Assembly: GCF_963378105.1 (NCBI RefSeq)
Contig: NZ_OY726398.1
Span: forward strand, 1,674,001-1,738,000
Direction of reading: 5' to 3'
DNA from: Mycolicibacter sp. MU0102
GTDB lineage: Bacteria; Actinomycetota; Actinomycetes; Mycobacteriales; Mycobacteriaceae
DNA: 64,000 nt
In this document: positions 8,752 to 17,294 of the stretch, one piece after another
How positions within the stretch are numbered: the stretch's first letter is position 1
Layout of the letters: each line of letters begins with the position of its first letter
Notes under the pieces: model-generated
The model's database searches: none
Seen by the model: only the letters and a program-made list of their open reading frames with translations
What the model was told of the DNA's origin: nothing
Made by a program: the position numbers and the translations under genes

Positions 8752-10205
8752 CCGAGCGCGAGCCCCGCATCCTCATCATCGGGGCGGGCGTTGCGGGCAT
8801 CACCACGGCGTACGTTCTGCGGGAGCAGGGCTTCACCGATATCACCGTGCTGGAGAAGGGCTCCGACGTCGGCGGGGTCTGGTACTGGAACCACTATCCG
8901 GGACTGCGATGTGACGTGCCCTCGCAGATCTACCAGTTCGGGTTCGCGCCCAAACCCGACTGGCGGCACGCCTGGGCCACCGGCACCGCTATTCAGCGCT
9001 ATCACCGCGACGTCGTCGAGCAGCTCGGGCTGGCAGAGCTGATCCGGCTCGACACCGAGGTGACCGACGCGCAATGGGACGAGCAGCGGCACTGGATTGT
9101 CACCACCGCTGCCGGTGAAGAATTGGTCGCCGACTTCCTGATCTGCGCGACCGGCGTGCTGCACCACCCGTTCATCCCGGAGATCCCCGGGCTGGCCGAC
9201 TTCGCCGGACCAGTGGTGCACACCGCCCGTTGGGATGACGAGCTTGCGACCGACGGAAAGCGAATCGCGGTGATCGGCACCGGTTCCACCGGTGTGCAGG
9301 TGGTCTCCGCCCTGCAGCCCGACGCCGCATCGATCGACCACTACGTGCGTTCGGCGCAGTGGATCCTGTGGGCACCCATGTCGCTTCGGCAGGTGCCCGG
9401 CGTCGCCGCGGTACTGGCACGCTTGCCGAAGTTGCATCGCACGCTGTACCGGCTGATGGCGTTCGGCGGATCCCGAGTGCTGACCGACGTCACCACTCGG
9501 CCCAGCTGGCGACGCCGGGCAGTGCAGGCCTACGCCCGGGCCTGCCTGCGAATCCAGGTGCGCGACAAAACGTTACGGGCCAAGCTCCAACCGGACTATG
9601 AGCCGTTGTGCAAACGCCAGGTGGTGTCGGGAAGCTACTACCGGGCCATCCGCGCCGATAACGCCGAGCTGGTCACCGACGACATCGCCGAAGTCACCCC
9701 GAACGGCATCCGCACCGCCGACGGCACCCACCGCGACGCCGACGTCATCGTGCTGGCCACCGGCTTCCACGCGCACAACTACATGCGCCCCATGCGGTTG
9801 CACGGCCGGGACGGGATCAGCATCGACGACGCCTGGGCGAAGGGCCCGCGGGCCTATCAGATGACCGCGATTCCCGGATTCCCGAACCTGTTCACGGTGT
9901 TGGGGCCCAATTCGCCCACCGGGTCGATCTCACTGCAGTACACCTCGGAGCTGACCGCGCGCTACATCGCGCAGTGGCTGGCGAAGTTCCGGGCCGGCGA
10001 GCTGACCACCGTCGAGGTCACCGATCAGGCCACCACCCGGTTCAACGATGATGTCGCGATCGCCATGGGCCCGACAGTGTGGAACACCGGCTGCAACTCC
10101 TGGTACCTCACCGAGGGCGGCAACGTGGATCTGTGGCCGTTCGACCGCACGACGATGAAAGCGATGCTGGGCAGCCCCGATCCGGCGGCCTTCCACCTCA
10201 GCTGA
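8748..10205 (+). CDS. Flavin-containing / Baeyer-Villiger-type monooxygenase
   Basis: FAD- and NADPH-dependent monooxygenase of 485 residues. The FAD motif GAGVAG is at 12-17, the Baeyer-Villiger fingerprint FxGxxxHxxxW appears as FAGPVVHTARW near 152-162, and the NADPH Rossmann motif is GTGSTG near 177-182. The C-terminal VLATGF-type motif also occurs (DVIVLATGFHAHNY). It resembles the FMO/BVMO group that includes EthA and MymA of M. tuberculosis. The 3' end runs into an 18-bp tandem repeat (10193-10264), so the final codons (FHLS) are encoded by repeat unit 1. Confidence 0.88.
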   Translation: MTEREPRILIIGAGVAGITTAYVLREQGFTDITVLEKGSDVGGVWYWNHYPGLRCDVPSQIYQFGFAPKPDWRHAWATGTAIQRYHRDVVEQLGLAELIRLDTEVTDAQWDEQRHWIVTTAAGEELVADFLICATGVLHHPFIPEIPGLADFAGPVVHTARWDDELATDGKRIAVIGTGSTGVQVVSALQPDAASIDHYVRSAQWILWAPMSLRQVPGVAAVLARLPKLHRTLYRLMAFGGSRVLTDVTTRPSWRRRAVQAYARACLRIQVRDKTLRAKLQPDYEPLCKRQVVSGSYYRAIRADNAELVTDDIAEVTPNGIRTADGTHRDADVIVLATGFHAHNYMRPMRLHGRDGISIDDAWAKGPRAYQMTAIPGFPNLFTVLGPNSPTGSISLQYTSELTARYIAQWLAKFRAGELTTVEVTDQATTRFNDDVAIAMGPTVWNTGCNSWYLTEGGNVDLWPFDRTTMKAMLGSPDPAAFHLS

Positions 10206-10264
10206 CCCAGCAACCTCAGCTGACCCAGCCACCTCAGCTGACTCAGCCACCTGGGCTGATCGGC
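10193..10264. repeat. Short tandem repeat, 18-bp unit, about 4 copies
   Basis: Units CCACCTCAGCTGACCCAG (10193), CAACCTCAGCTGACCCAG (10211), CCACCTCAGCTGACTCAG (10229) and a diverged fourth (10247). Each of the first three contains the palindrome TCAGCTGA. The array spans the monooxygenase stop codon (first unit) and fills the gap to the convergent sulfurtransferase stop. No spacers, so not CRISPR; it looks like a mini-satellite that could vary in copy number. Confidence 0.85.
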
Positions 10265-10266
10265 CC

Positions 10267-11133
10267 TCAGCCGTCGCCGCGTGCCACTGGCCGGGACGAA
10301 TCCGCACTCCATTGCGACCATGACCCCGGGAACATGGCCGCCGAGCGGCCGCCGGCGGCCAGTGCCGCGACGATCACCGTGGCACTGATCCCCGAACCGC
10401 AGTAGGCGCCCACCGTGTCGTCTGCACCGACACCGCGGTCGGCCAACAGTCCGGCGATCGCGTCGTCGGGCAGGAAGGCCCCGTCGGCGTCCAGCAGGGC
10501 GGTAAACGGCAAGTTCTTGGCGCCCGGGATGTGACCGGCGACCGCATCGAGAGGCTCCGCTTCGCCGCGGAACCGATCGGGGCCACGGGCGTCGAGTAAC
10601 GTCACCGAGCCCGTGCGGGCTCCGTCGCCGGCCTCGTCGGCAGTCAGCGTAGGCCGCAGGCCCTCATAGAGGTCTTCGGGCAGCAGGGTGACGTTGCCAG
10701 GCTCGGGGGAGACCTCCCCGGTCTCCAACGCGCCGCCGGCCTTTGCCCAGGCCGGCAGGCCGCCGTCGAGAATGCGGACGTGCGCCACCCCGGAGGTGGT
10801 CAGCAACCACCACAACCGTGCGGATGCGGCCCGATTCCAGTCGTCGTAGACGACTACCGGCCGATCACGCCGCACGCCCCATCGGCGGGCGGCGGCTTCC
10901 AGATTGCGGCCGGTCGGCAGAGGATGGCGGCCCCGGCCGGGCACGGTGTGGTCGGACAACTCGTCTTCGAGAGAGACGTACACCGCGCCCGGCAGGTGCC
11001 CGCGACGATATGCCTGATGCCCGTCCGGAGCTTCCAGGCTCCAGCGGACATCGAGGATGGTGACCGGATCACCGGCCCGCAGGAGCTCGGTGAGCTCTGC
11101 GGCGGTGATCAGGACCTTGCTGCGCGGACCCAC
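10267..11133 (-). CDS. Rhodanese-type sulfurtransferase (two-domain)
   Basis: Thiosulfate or 3-mercaptopyruvate sulfurtransferase of 288 residues with two rhodanese domains. Domain 1 has the non-catalytic VVVYDDWNRAASARLWWLL region; domain 2 carries the active-site loop CGSGISA with Cys245. The CGSG(I/V) loop is closer to mercaptopyruvate sulfurtransferases (CGSGV/ITA) than to thiosulfate enzymes (CRxGxx), so MPST-like activity is plausible. The start is a GTG. The haemophore-like gene ends 14 bases upstream on the same strand, so they may form a two-gene operon. Similar in size to mycobacterial SseB but I do not assert that name. Confidence 0.85.
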   Translation of the reverse strand: MGPRSKVLITAAELTELLRAGDPVTILDVRWSLEAPDGHQAYRRGHLPGAVYVSLEDELSDHTVPGRGRHPLPTGRNLEAAARRWGVRRDRPVVVYDDWNRAASARLWWLLTTSGVAHVRILDGGLPAWAKAGGALETGEVSPEPGNVTLLPEDLYEGLRPTLTADEAGDGARTGSVTLLDARGPDRFRGEAEPLDAVAGHIPGAKNLPFTALLDADGAFLPDDAIAGLLADRGVGADDTVGAYCGSGISATVIVAALAAGGRSAAMFPGSWSQWSADSSRPVARGDG

Positions 11134-11147
11134 CGCGGGGATTCCGC

Positions 11148-11486
11148 TCAGTAGTTGTTGCAGGAGTTGGCGACCGAAGTGATGGTGCCGACGTACTGCT
11201 GAGCCTCCGGCATGGCCTGGACCATGCCGGCCAGCTGCTGGCGCTTGGCCGGCGGCGCGTTCAGGAACATCTGCAGCATGCCGGGCCCGTTCGGGTTGGC
11301 GTCGAACTCGGCGGCTGCGGAGGGGTTCTCGGCGACCAGCGCTGCATGCACCTGCGAGTAGCTGCAGGTGGTGTTGATGATCGGGCCGAGGTCAGGGCTC
11401 GCGGATGCGAACCCGGCCCCGGCGGAGAGCGACAGAGTCAGGCTGCCAGCTGCGACAGCGAACCTGGTCAACGACAGAGAGGCCAT
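11148..11486 (-). CDS. Secreted haemophore-like protein (Rv0203/Rv1174c family)
   Basis: Small exported protein of about 112 residues. A signal peptide (MASLSLTRFAVAAGSLTLSLSAGAGFASA) precedes a mature part of about 80 residues with two cysteines (one in TTCSYSQVHAAL, one in SCNNY at the end) and the helical pattern PSAAAEFDANPNGPGMLQMFLNAPPAKRQQLAGMV, which fits the mycobacterial haemophore-related family. Some members bind haem in the periplasm; here that is inference. I choose the ATG at 11486, preceded by AAAGG about 10 bases upstream; a TTG at 11507 is possible but would lengthen the pre-signal part. Confidence 0.75.
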   Translation of the reverse strand: MASLSLTRFAVAAGSLTLSLSAGAGFASASPDLGPIINTTCSYSQVHAALVAENPSAAAEFDANPNGPGMLQMFLNAPPAKRQQLAGMVQAMPEAQQYVGTITSVANSCNNY

Positions 11487-11608
11487 TTTGCGGACGCCTT
11501 TCACCAATGCACCTTTACGGGGATATGAAGACCTAAGTCAAGACTGGCCAAGCTTAGCCGACCACCACGCAACCCGCTGAAGTCGCAGCTAGCGGCGATC
11601 TGGGGTGC

Positions 11609-13057
11609 CTACGAGCCGTGGCCGGGCTCGGTGCGCCACCACGGTGTGGGTTGCCGGGCCGCCCAGCCATTGATGCCCTCGAGCTCAGCGGCCAGCGAGA
11701 CCAACAAGCCGTCGCTGTTGGCCGGCCCCATCAACTGCACTCCGATCGGCAGCCCCTCGGAGGTGAACCCGGCCGGCACGCTGATCGACGGCCAGCCCAG
11801 CACGTTCCACGGCCAGGTCGCCGGGCAGGCCGCGATCATGGTGCGGTCGGTCTCCCAGCTGCCCAGGTCGTCGAACGCGTTCACCAAGGGTGGCGGCTGG
11901 GCAGTGGTGGGCGCCAGCACCACGTCGACGATGCGGAAGATCGAGCCCACCCGACGCCGATCCTGCGCCTCGTGGGTGCGGGCTTTGCGCAGCACGGCCT
12001 GCGACAGCAGCCGGCCGGTGCGCATGTTGGCCAAGGTCCGCGGGTCGAGGTTGACACCGCCGCCGAGTCTGTTGGCGGCGGCCCACACTCCGGCGGTGGA
12101 CCGGGACAGGAAATTCCACGACAGTCGCAGCCCATAGTCGGGGTTCCCCGGGACCACGGTGTGCCCGAGCAGCCGCAGCTGCTCGGCGGTGCGGTCGAGC
12201 GCGGCCCTGATCTCCGGATCCAGTCGAGCCGGGAACCCGGTGTAGGGGAACCGGGTCGACAGCGCGATACGCAGTTGTCCCGGCGCGCTCCGCACATAGT
12301 CGGAGACCTTCATCGGCGGCGGTTTGTGCAGGTCCCCTTCGGCGTTGCCGGAGACCGCGTCCAACACCAGCGCGGCGTCCTCGACGGTGCGGGCCAGTAC
12401 TCCGTTGACGGTGAGCCCGTTGAACGCCTCCGGCAGCGGCCAGGTGGAGATGCGGCCGCGCTGGGGCTTGATGCCGACCAGATGCGTCCACGCGGCGGGG
12501 ATGCGCACGCTACCGGCGCCATCGGATCCGATGGCGGCGGCGACCAGGCCCGCGGCCACCGCGGCGGCGCTGCCTCCCGACGAGCCGCCTGGGGTATGCC
12601 GGCGCGACCAGGGATTGCGGGTGTGGCCGAACCCGGGGCCGCTGGTGAACGGCCACTGGCCCAACTCGCAGGTATTGGTTTTGCCGACGATCACCGCGCC
12701 GGCGGCCCGCAGGCGGCGCACCACCTCGGCGTCGTGGCCGGCGGGCTCGACGTAGCCGGCGGCGCCGAACGCGGTGACCACCCCCGCGATGTCGGTGTCG
12801 TCTTTGACCGCGATCGGGATGCCCAGTAGTGGGGCGCGGTGCCCCGCGGCCCGACGCCGGTCGGCTTCAGCGGCGCTGACCAGCGCCGACTCGGTGAACA
12901 CCACCCGGAAGGCGTTCAGGGTGGACTGGCTGGCGTCGATAGCGTGTAGCGCCCGACGCACCAGGTCGACAGAGGTCGCCTCGCCGCTGGCCAGCTGGTA
13001 GAGCTGCTCGGTGAGGGTGGGGAAGCGGGTGCCGGACGGCGCGGGCGGGTGGGTCAT
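11609..13057 (-). CDS. amiA2: Amidase, amidase-signature family
   Basis: Amide hydrolase of 482 residues of the Ser-cisSer-Lys class. The catalytic lysine lies in IAVKDD, the Gly/Ser-rich signature is PGGSSGGSAAAVAAG and the nucleophile region is GSDGAGSVRIPAAW, all in the order expected. The physiological substrate is unknown. Position divergent from recO and the length match M. tuberculosis amiA2 (Rv2363), which is the basis of the symbol. It is divergent from recO with 74 bases between starts. Confidence 0.87.
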   Translation of the reverse strand: MTHPPAPSGTRFPTLTEQLYQLASGEATSVDLVRRALHAIDASQSTLNAFRVVFTESALVSAAEADRRRAAGHRAPLLGIPIAVKDDTDIAGVVTAFGAAGYVEPAGHDAEVVRRLRAAGAVIVGKTNTCELGQWPFTSGPGFGHTRNPWSRRHTPGGSSGGSAAAVAAGLVAAAIGSDGAGSVRIPAAWTHLVGIKPQRGRISTWPLPEAFNGLTVNGVLARTVEDAALVLDAVSGNAEGDLHKPPPMKVSDYVRSAPGQLRIALSTRFPYTGFPARLDPEIRAALDRTAEQLRLLGHTVVPGNPDYGLRLSWNFLSRSTAGVWAAANRLGGGVNLDPRTLANMRTGRLLSQAVLRKARTHEAQDRRRVGSIFRIVDVVLAPTTAQPPPLVNAFDDLGSWETDRTMIAACPATWPWNVLGWPSISVPAGFTSEGLPIGVQLMGPANSDGLLVSLAAELEGINGWAARQPTPWWRTEPGHGS

Positions 13058-13131
13058 CGGTGATGAGAGTATCGGCGTGCCGTACCGGTGGGTGTCGTCG
13101 AAACACCGCCTCGCGATGCGAAACTGGTCCG

Positions 13132-13935
13132 ATGCGGCTGTACCGGGACCGGGCGGTGGTGCTGCGCCAGCACAAGCTCGGCGAAGCCGACCGGATCGTC
13201 ACTTTGCTCACCCGCGACCACGGGCTGGTCCGCGCGGTGGCCAAGGGGGTGCGTCGTACCCGCAGCAAGTTCGGTGCCCGGCTGGAGCCGTTCGCCCACA
13301 TCGACGTTCAGCTGCACCCCGGCCGCAATCTCGACATCGTCACTCAGGTGGTGTCGGTGGACGCGTTCGCCTCCGACATCGTCAGCGACTACGGCCGCTA
13401 CACCTGCGCCTGCGTCATATTGGAGACCGCGGAACGCCTGGCCGGTGCCGAGCGAGCCCCGGCGACGGCGTTGCACCGGCTCACCGTTGGGGCGCTGCGC
13501 GCGGTGGCCGACGGTCAGCGCGCCCGTGAACTGGTACTGGACGCCTATCTGCTGCGTGCCATGTCGGTGGCCGGGTGGGCGCCGGCACTGACCGAGTGCG
13601 CTCGTTGCGCCACCCCCGGTCCGCATCGGGCATTTCATGTCGCGGCCGGCGGCAGCGTCTGCGGGCACTGCCGCCCGGCTGGGTCAACCACCCCGCCGAT
13701 GGGTGTGCTGGATCTGATGGCGGCATTGCACGACGGCGACTGGGAGACCGCTGAGGTTTCCACGGCGGCGCATCGCAGCCATGCCAGCGGATTGGTGGCC
13801 GCACATCTGCAGTGGCACCTGGAGCGACGGCTGCGGACACTGCCGTTGGTGGAGCGGGTTCAGCAGCGGCCGGCCGGGCGCGACGTCGGGGCTGAGGCGC
13901 AGGTTCAACCCCAGGCCACCGGCAGCGACGGCTGA
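13132..13935 (+). CDS. recO: DNA repair protein RecO
   Basis: Recombination mediator of the RecFOR pathway that anneals ssDNA and loads RecA. The 267-residue protein has the N-terminal OB fold (MRLYRDRAVVLRQHKLGEADRIVTLLTRDHG) and a C-terminal four-cysteine zinc site (CARCATPGPH... CGHCR). The ORF is open upstream to 13060, but the ATG at 13132 gives the canonical MRLYRDRA start. In M. tuberculosis uppS follows directly; here two extra genes separate them. Confidence 0.92.
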   Translation: MRLYRDRAVVLRQHKLGEADRIVTLLTRDHGLVRAVAKGVRRTRSKFGARLEPFAHIDVQLHPGRNLDIVTQVVSVDAFASDIVSDYGRYTCACVILETAERLAGAERAPATALHRLTVGALRAVADGQRARELVLDAYLLRAMSVAGWAPALTECARCATPGPHRAFHVAAGGSVCGHCRPAGSTTPPMGVLDLMAALHDGDWETAEVSTAAHRSHASGLVAAHLQWHLERRLRTLPLVERVQQRPAGRDVGAEAQVQPQATGSDG

Positions 13936-14044
13936 TCCGCCGCACCGACCTGGGGATTGTGTCTGTTTCGGTGGACGAGGCGGGTGTCGGCGGTAGGCTG
14001 ATGCGACTTCACGATCCCTAGGTTCAATCAGGAAGGCAGGCCGA

Positions 14045-14569
14045 ATGTTTCACGACACCGGGTGGGGGCGCTGGGCGCACAGGACGACACCGGGCTACGG
14101 AGCCGGTATCGGTGTGGCGGCCGGAGCGCTACTCGTCGTGGGAATGATCCCGGCAGTGGCTTCCTGCGCGCGGGCCTCCGAACCCGGTCCGGTTGCCGGG
14201 ATTACGGCGCCGGTGCCGTCGAACGGCCCCGGCGCTGACGGTGCCGATGGCGCTGACGGTGCCAACGGAGCTGACGGCGCCCCCGGAGCTGACGGTGCCC
14301 CCGGCGCCGGTGGCCTGGGCGGTCAGGGCGGCCAGGGCGGTAAAGGTGGCCAAGGCGGCAAGGGCGGCCAGGGCGGCAAGGGTGGTGCCGGTGGCCAAGG
14401 CGGCGTAGGAGGCCGCGGCGGGAACGGCGGTGCCGGTGGTGCCGGTGGTGCAGGTGGCCAACCCGGCCTGGGCGGTGCCGGCGGCGCCGGCGGAGCGGCC
14501 GGACCCGGTGGAACACCGGGCCAGCCGGGCCAGCCCGGGCAGCCCGGGCAGCCTGGCCACGCTCACTGA
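14045..14569 (+). CDS. Collagen-like Gly-X-Y repeat lipoprotein (unrecognised)
   Basis: 174-residue protein with a hydrophobic export segment (residues 19-40) ending in VASC, a relaxed lipobox with Cys41. After a Pro-rich linker, residues 63-170 form 36 consecutive uninterrupted Gly-X-Y triplets: GAD/GAN/GAP at the start, GQG/GKG in the middle, GAG/GGA later, ending in GQP x4 and GHAH. No collagen globular domain is present. The central GGx part also resembles PGRS repeats, so it may be a collagen-like surface fibre or a disordered Gly-rich cell-wall protein. A strong ribosome site (AGGAAGG) precedes the ATG and TAGGCT at 13993 is a possible -10. No function is known to me. Confidence 0.72.
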   Translation: MFHDTGWGRWAHRTTPGYGAGIGVAAGALLVVGMIPAVASCARASEPGPVAGITAPVPSNGPGADGADGADGANGADGAPGADGAPGAGGLGGQGGQGGKGGQGGKGGQGGKGGAGGQGGVGGRGGNGGAGGAGGAGGQPGLGGAGGAGGAAGPGGTPGQPGQPGQPGQPGHAH

Positions 14570-14702
14570 GCCGGCTCGACACAACCGTTCCACCCACCGG
14601 GCGGCGTGCTCCGATGTGAGCCACGCCGCACCGGCCAAAACTGCTCCCGCTAAAGTCTGATCCGATCCAGCGGGGGGCAATTCGACAAGGAGCCACAAAG
14701 AA

Positions 14703-15923
14703 GTGACCGAGAATCCACGTGCAGACGTCGTCTCCCGGCAGTACGAGCGGTGGACCTACCCGCCGCCCATCAACGACCTGCAGGCATGGTCGGCCAACAA
14801 CTGGGAGTGGTTCGACCCGAGCCACGCGCACCGGGTGCTGTGGCCGGATCGTGAGTACCGCCCTGACCTCGACATCCTGATCGCGGGGTGCGGCACCAAC
14901 CAGGCGGCGGTCTTCGCCTACAACAACCCGCAGGCGCGGGTGGTGGCCGTCGACATCAGTGCGTCGTCGTTGGGGCACCAGCAGTACCTCAAGGACAAGC
15001 ACGGGCTGTGGAACCTGGAGCTGCACCAGCTGCCGATCGAGGAGCTGTCCACGCTCGGCCGTGACTTCGACCTGGCGATCTCGACGGGCGTGCTGCACCA
15101 CATGGCCGACCCGAAGGTGGGCATGAAGGCGATCGCAGAGCGCCTGCGGCCCGACGGCGTCGCCGGCATCATGCTCTACGCGCGCTACGGCCGCATCGGC
15201 ATCGAAATCCTGGAGACGGTCTTCCAGGACCTGGGGTTGGAGCAGAACGACGAGTCGATTCAGACCGTCCGCCAGGCCATCCGCCTACTGTCGCAGGACC
15301 ACCCGGTCCAGCCGTACCTCAAGATCGCCGGCGACCTGGCCTCGGACTCGGGTCTGGTGGACACGTTCTTGCACGGTCGGGCGAAGAGCTACGACGTCGA
15401 CGGCTGCATCGATCTGGCCAACTCGGCCGGCCTGGACTTCCAGGGCTGGCTGCTCAAGGCGCCGTACTACGCCCACGACGTGGCGGTGCCGTCGGCCGGC
15501 TTCTACGACAAGGTGAATGCCTTGCCGGAGGAGAAGATCTGGTCGGTGATGGAGCGCATCCACACCCTCAACGCGCGGCACTTCTTCATCGCCACGCGGC
15601 CCGAGCGGCCCAAGAGCAGCTACCAGATCGACTTCTCGACGCCCGAGAGCCTCGACTACGTGCCGCTGTTCCGCTTCAAGTGTGGCTTGAACGGCAACGA
15701 GATCTTCCGTTCGGGCTGGCGTATGCCGCTGAACCCGGCGCAGCTGCCGTTCGTTCAGAGCATCGACGGTCGTCGCAGCATTCGTCAGATCGCCGCGGAC
15801 CTGGCGCAGGCCGGCGGCCCGGCGCGCGGCAGTGCGGCGGACCTGGAGAAGTTCGGTCGCAAGCTGTTCCAGTCGCTGTGGCGCCTGGACTTCGTCGCGA
15901 TCGATCTGAGTGCCGGTTCCTGA
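14703..15923 (+). CDS. SAM-dependent methyltransferase with C-terminal extension
   Basis: 406-residue protein. Residues about 55-170 form a class I methyltransferase: motif I ILIAGCGTNQAAVFA, acidic end of strand 2 VVAVDIS, and the ISTGVLHHMADPKVGMKAIAERLRPDGVAGIMLYA region. The remaining 230 residues have no domain I can name; the final 70 (NGNEIFRSGWRMPLNPAQLPFVQSIDGRRSIRQIAADL) look like a small helical or winged-helix domain. The GTG start is preceded by AAGGAG. It sits with the collagen-like gene between recO and uppS, where M. tuberculosis has nothing. The substrate is unknown. Confidence 0.8.
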   Translation: MTENPRADVVSRQYERWTYPPPINDLQAWSANNWEWFDPSHAHRVLWPDREYRPDLDILIAGCGTNQAAVFAYNNPQARVVAVDISASSLGHQQYLKDKHGLWNLELHQLPIEELSTLGRDFDLAISTGVLHHMADPKVGMKAIAERLRPDGVAGIMLYARYGRIGIEILETVFQDLGLEQNDESIQTVRQAIRLLSQDHPVQPYLKIAGDLASDSGLVDTFLHGRAKSYDVDGCIDLANSAGLDFQGWLLKAPYYAHDVAVPSAGFYDKVNALPEEKIWSVMERIHTLNARHFFIATRPERPKSSYQIDFSTPESLDYVPLFRFKCGLNGNEIFRSGWRMPLNPAQLPFVQSIDGRRSIRQIAADLAQAGGPARGSAADLEKFGRKLFQSLWRLDFVAIDLSAGS

Positions 15924-16005
15924 TCGTCGGTATGGCCGGTAAGCCGCCGCGGCGACCGCATGGTCGCCGCAGGCGGCGCCGGCCCGGTCGGGCAGGATAG
16001 GGCGC

Positions 16006-16893
16006 ATGGTGTTGAATCGGGCCAATCGGAAGCCTGCCTTCCCACAACTGCCCGCGGCACCCGAGGACTATCCGGTGTTCCCGGACAAGTCCACCTGGCC
16101 GGTGGTGTTTCCGCAGCTGCCGTCGCCGCCGGGCGGGGGGCCGTGTCGCCCCCCACAGCACACCTCCAAGGCTGTCGCCCCTCAGATCCCCGCCGATGCG
16201 CTGCCCAACCACGTTGCCGTCGTCATGGACGGCAACGGCCGCTGGGCGACCCAGCGCGGGTTGGGTCGCACCGAGGGGCACAAGATGGGCGAGGCAGTGC
16301 TCATCGATATCACCTGCGGTGCCATCGAACTCGGCATCAAATGGCTGACGGTGTACGCGTTCTCCACCGAGAACTGGAAGCGTTCCGCTGAAGAGGTCCG
16401 CTTCCTGATGGGCTTCAACCGCGAGGTGGTGCGCCGGCGCCGGGAGAATCTCAACGCGATGGGCGTGCGGATGCGCTGGGTGGGTTCGCGGCCGAAGATG
16501 TGGCGCAGCGTGATCAAAGAATTCGAGATCGCCGAAGCCATGACCGTCGGCAACGACGTCATCACCATCAACTACTGCGTCAACTACGGTGGGCGCACCG
16601 AGATCGCCGAAGCCGCCCAGGCCATCGCCGAAGAGGCGGTGGCGGGCAAGCTGAACCCGAGCCGGATCAACGAGGCCACCATCGCGCGGCACCTGCACCG
16701 GCCCGACATGCCCGATGTGGACCTGCTGATCCGTACCTCGGGGGAGCAGCGGTCGTCGAACTTCATGCTGTGGCAGGCGGCTTACGCCGAGTACATCTTC
16801 CAAGAGAAGCTGTGGCCGGACTACGACCGCCGCGACCTGTGGGAGGCGTGCGAGCAGTACGCCTCGCGGCAGCGCAGGTTCGGAACGGCGTGA
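16006..16893 (+). CDS. uppS: Decaprenyl (polyprenyl) diphosphate synthase, cis-prenyltransferase
   Basis: Membrane-associated cis-prenyltransferase that extends a short prenyl diphosphate to decaprenyl diphosphate, the carrier lipid of mycobacterial cell-wall synthesis. 295 residues, with the catalytic motif VVMDGNGRWA (Asp75), AFSTENW, and the C-terminal LIRTSGEQRSSNFMLWQ pyrophosphate-binding signature. The mycobacterial N-terminal extension of about 65 Pro-rich residues is present, as in Rv2361c. The next gene overlaps its stop codon. CAGGAT seven bases upstream of the ATG is a weak leaderless -10 candidate. Confidence 0.95.
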   Translation: MVLNRANRKPAFPQLPAAPEDYPVFPDKSTWPVVFPQLPSPPGGGPCRPPQHTSKAVAPQIPADALPNHVAVVMDGNGRWATQRGLGRTEGHKMGEAVLIDITCGAIELGIKWLTVYAFSTENWKRSAEEVRFLMGFNREVVRRRRENLNAMGVRMRWVGSRPKMWRSVIKEFEIAEAMTVGNDVITINYCVNYGGRTEIAEAAQAIAEEAVAGKLNPSRINEATIARHLHRPDMPDVDLLIRTSGEQRSSNFMLWQAAYAEYIFQEKLWPDYDRRDLWEACEQYASRQRRFGTA

Positions 16894-17282
16894 TGACGGC
16901 CCTGGCCGACCGCCTCGCCACGGTGCTCGCCGAGGTGCTGGCCGTTGATGCCGAGCCAGACGGTGCGCTGACCGTCCGCCATGACGGCACACTCGCGTCG
17001 GTGCGGGTGGTGGCGATCACCGAAGGCCTCGAGTTGGTGTCGCTCACCCAGATCTTGGCGTGGGATCTGCCGCTGACCAAGAAGCTGCGTAAGCGCGCGG
17101 CGGAGCAGGCGGCGCTCAGTCAGCTCGGGACGGTCACCCTGGTCGAGAAGGATGCCGAGTCCGCAGATGTGCTGCTGCGCTACAACTTTCCCGGATCGGG
17201 CCTGACCGACGACGCGCTGTGCACGCTCGTCCTGTTGGTGCTGACCAAAGGCGTCGACATCCGGGACGTACTCAACGCCTGA
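16893..17282 (+). CDS. Conserved small protein downstream of uppS (Rv2360c-like)
   Basis: A protein of about 129 residues without an export signal or membrane segment. The pattern of a two-layer fold (TVRHDGTLASVRVVAITEGLELVSLTQILAWDLP, then LLRYNFPGSGLTDDALCTLVLLVLTKGVDIRDVL) recalls YbjN/type III chaperone-like proteins, but this is a weak resemblance. The ATG at 16893 (or the GTG at 16890) overlaps the uppS stop, so it is co-translated with uppS. The position and size match Rv2360c, whose function is unknown. Confidence 0.8.
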   Translation: MTALADRLATVLAEVLAVDAEPDGALTVRHDGTLASVRVVAITEGLELVSLTQILAWDLPLTKKLRKRAAEQAALSQLGTVTLVEKDAESADVLLRYNFPGSGLTDDALCTLVLLVLTKGVDIRDVLNA

Positions 17283-17294
17283 GGCGTGCGGGGA

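Noticed and set aside
10193..10264. CRISPR array
   Set aside because: Head-to-tail 18-bp units with no spacers and no cas genes nearby; no CRISPR array was seen anywhere in the window.
14225..14565. PE_PGRS gene
   Set aside because: No PE domain precedes it, and the repeat keeps strict Gly-X-Y phase from GAD to GQP, which PGRS repeats do not.
14202..15101. 300-codon minus-strand frame over the collagen-like and methyltransferase genes
   Set aside because: Arg/His-rich shadow in a GC-rich repeat region; both plus-strand genes have ribosome sites and recognisable features.
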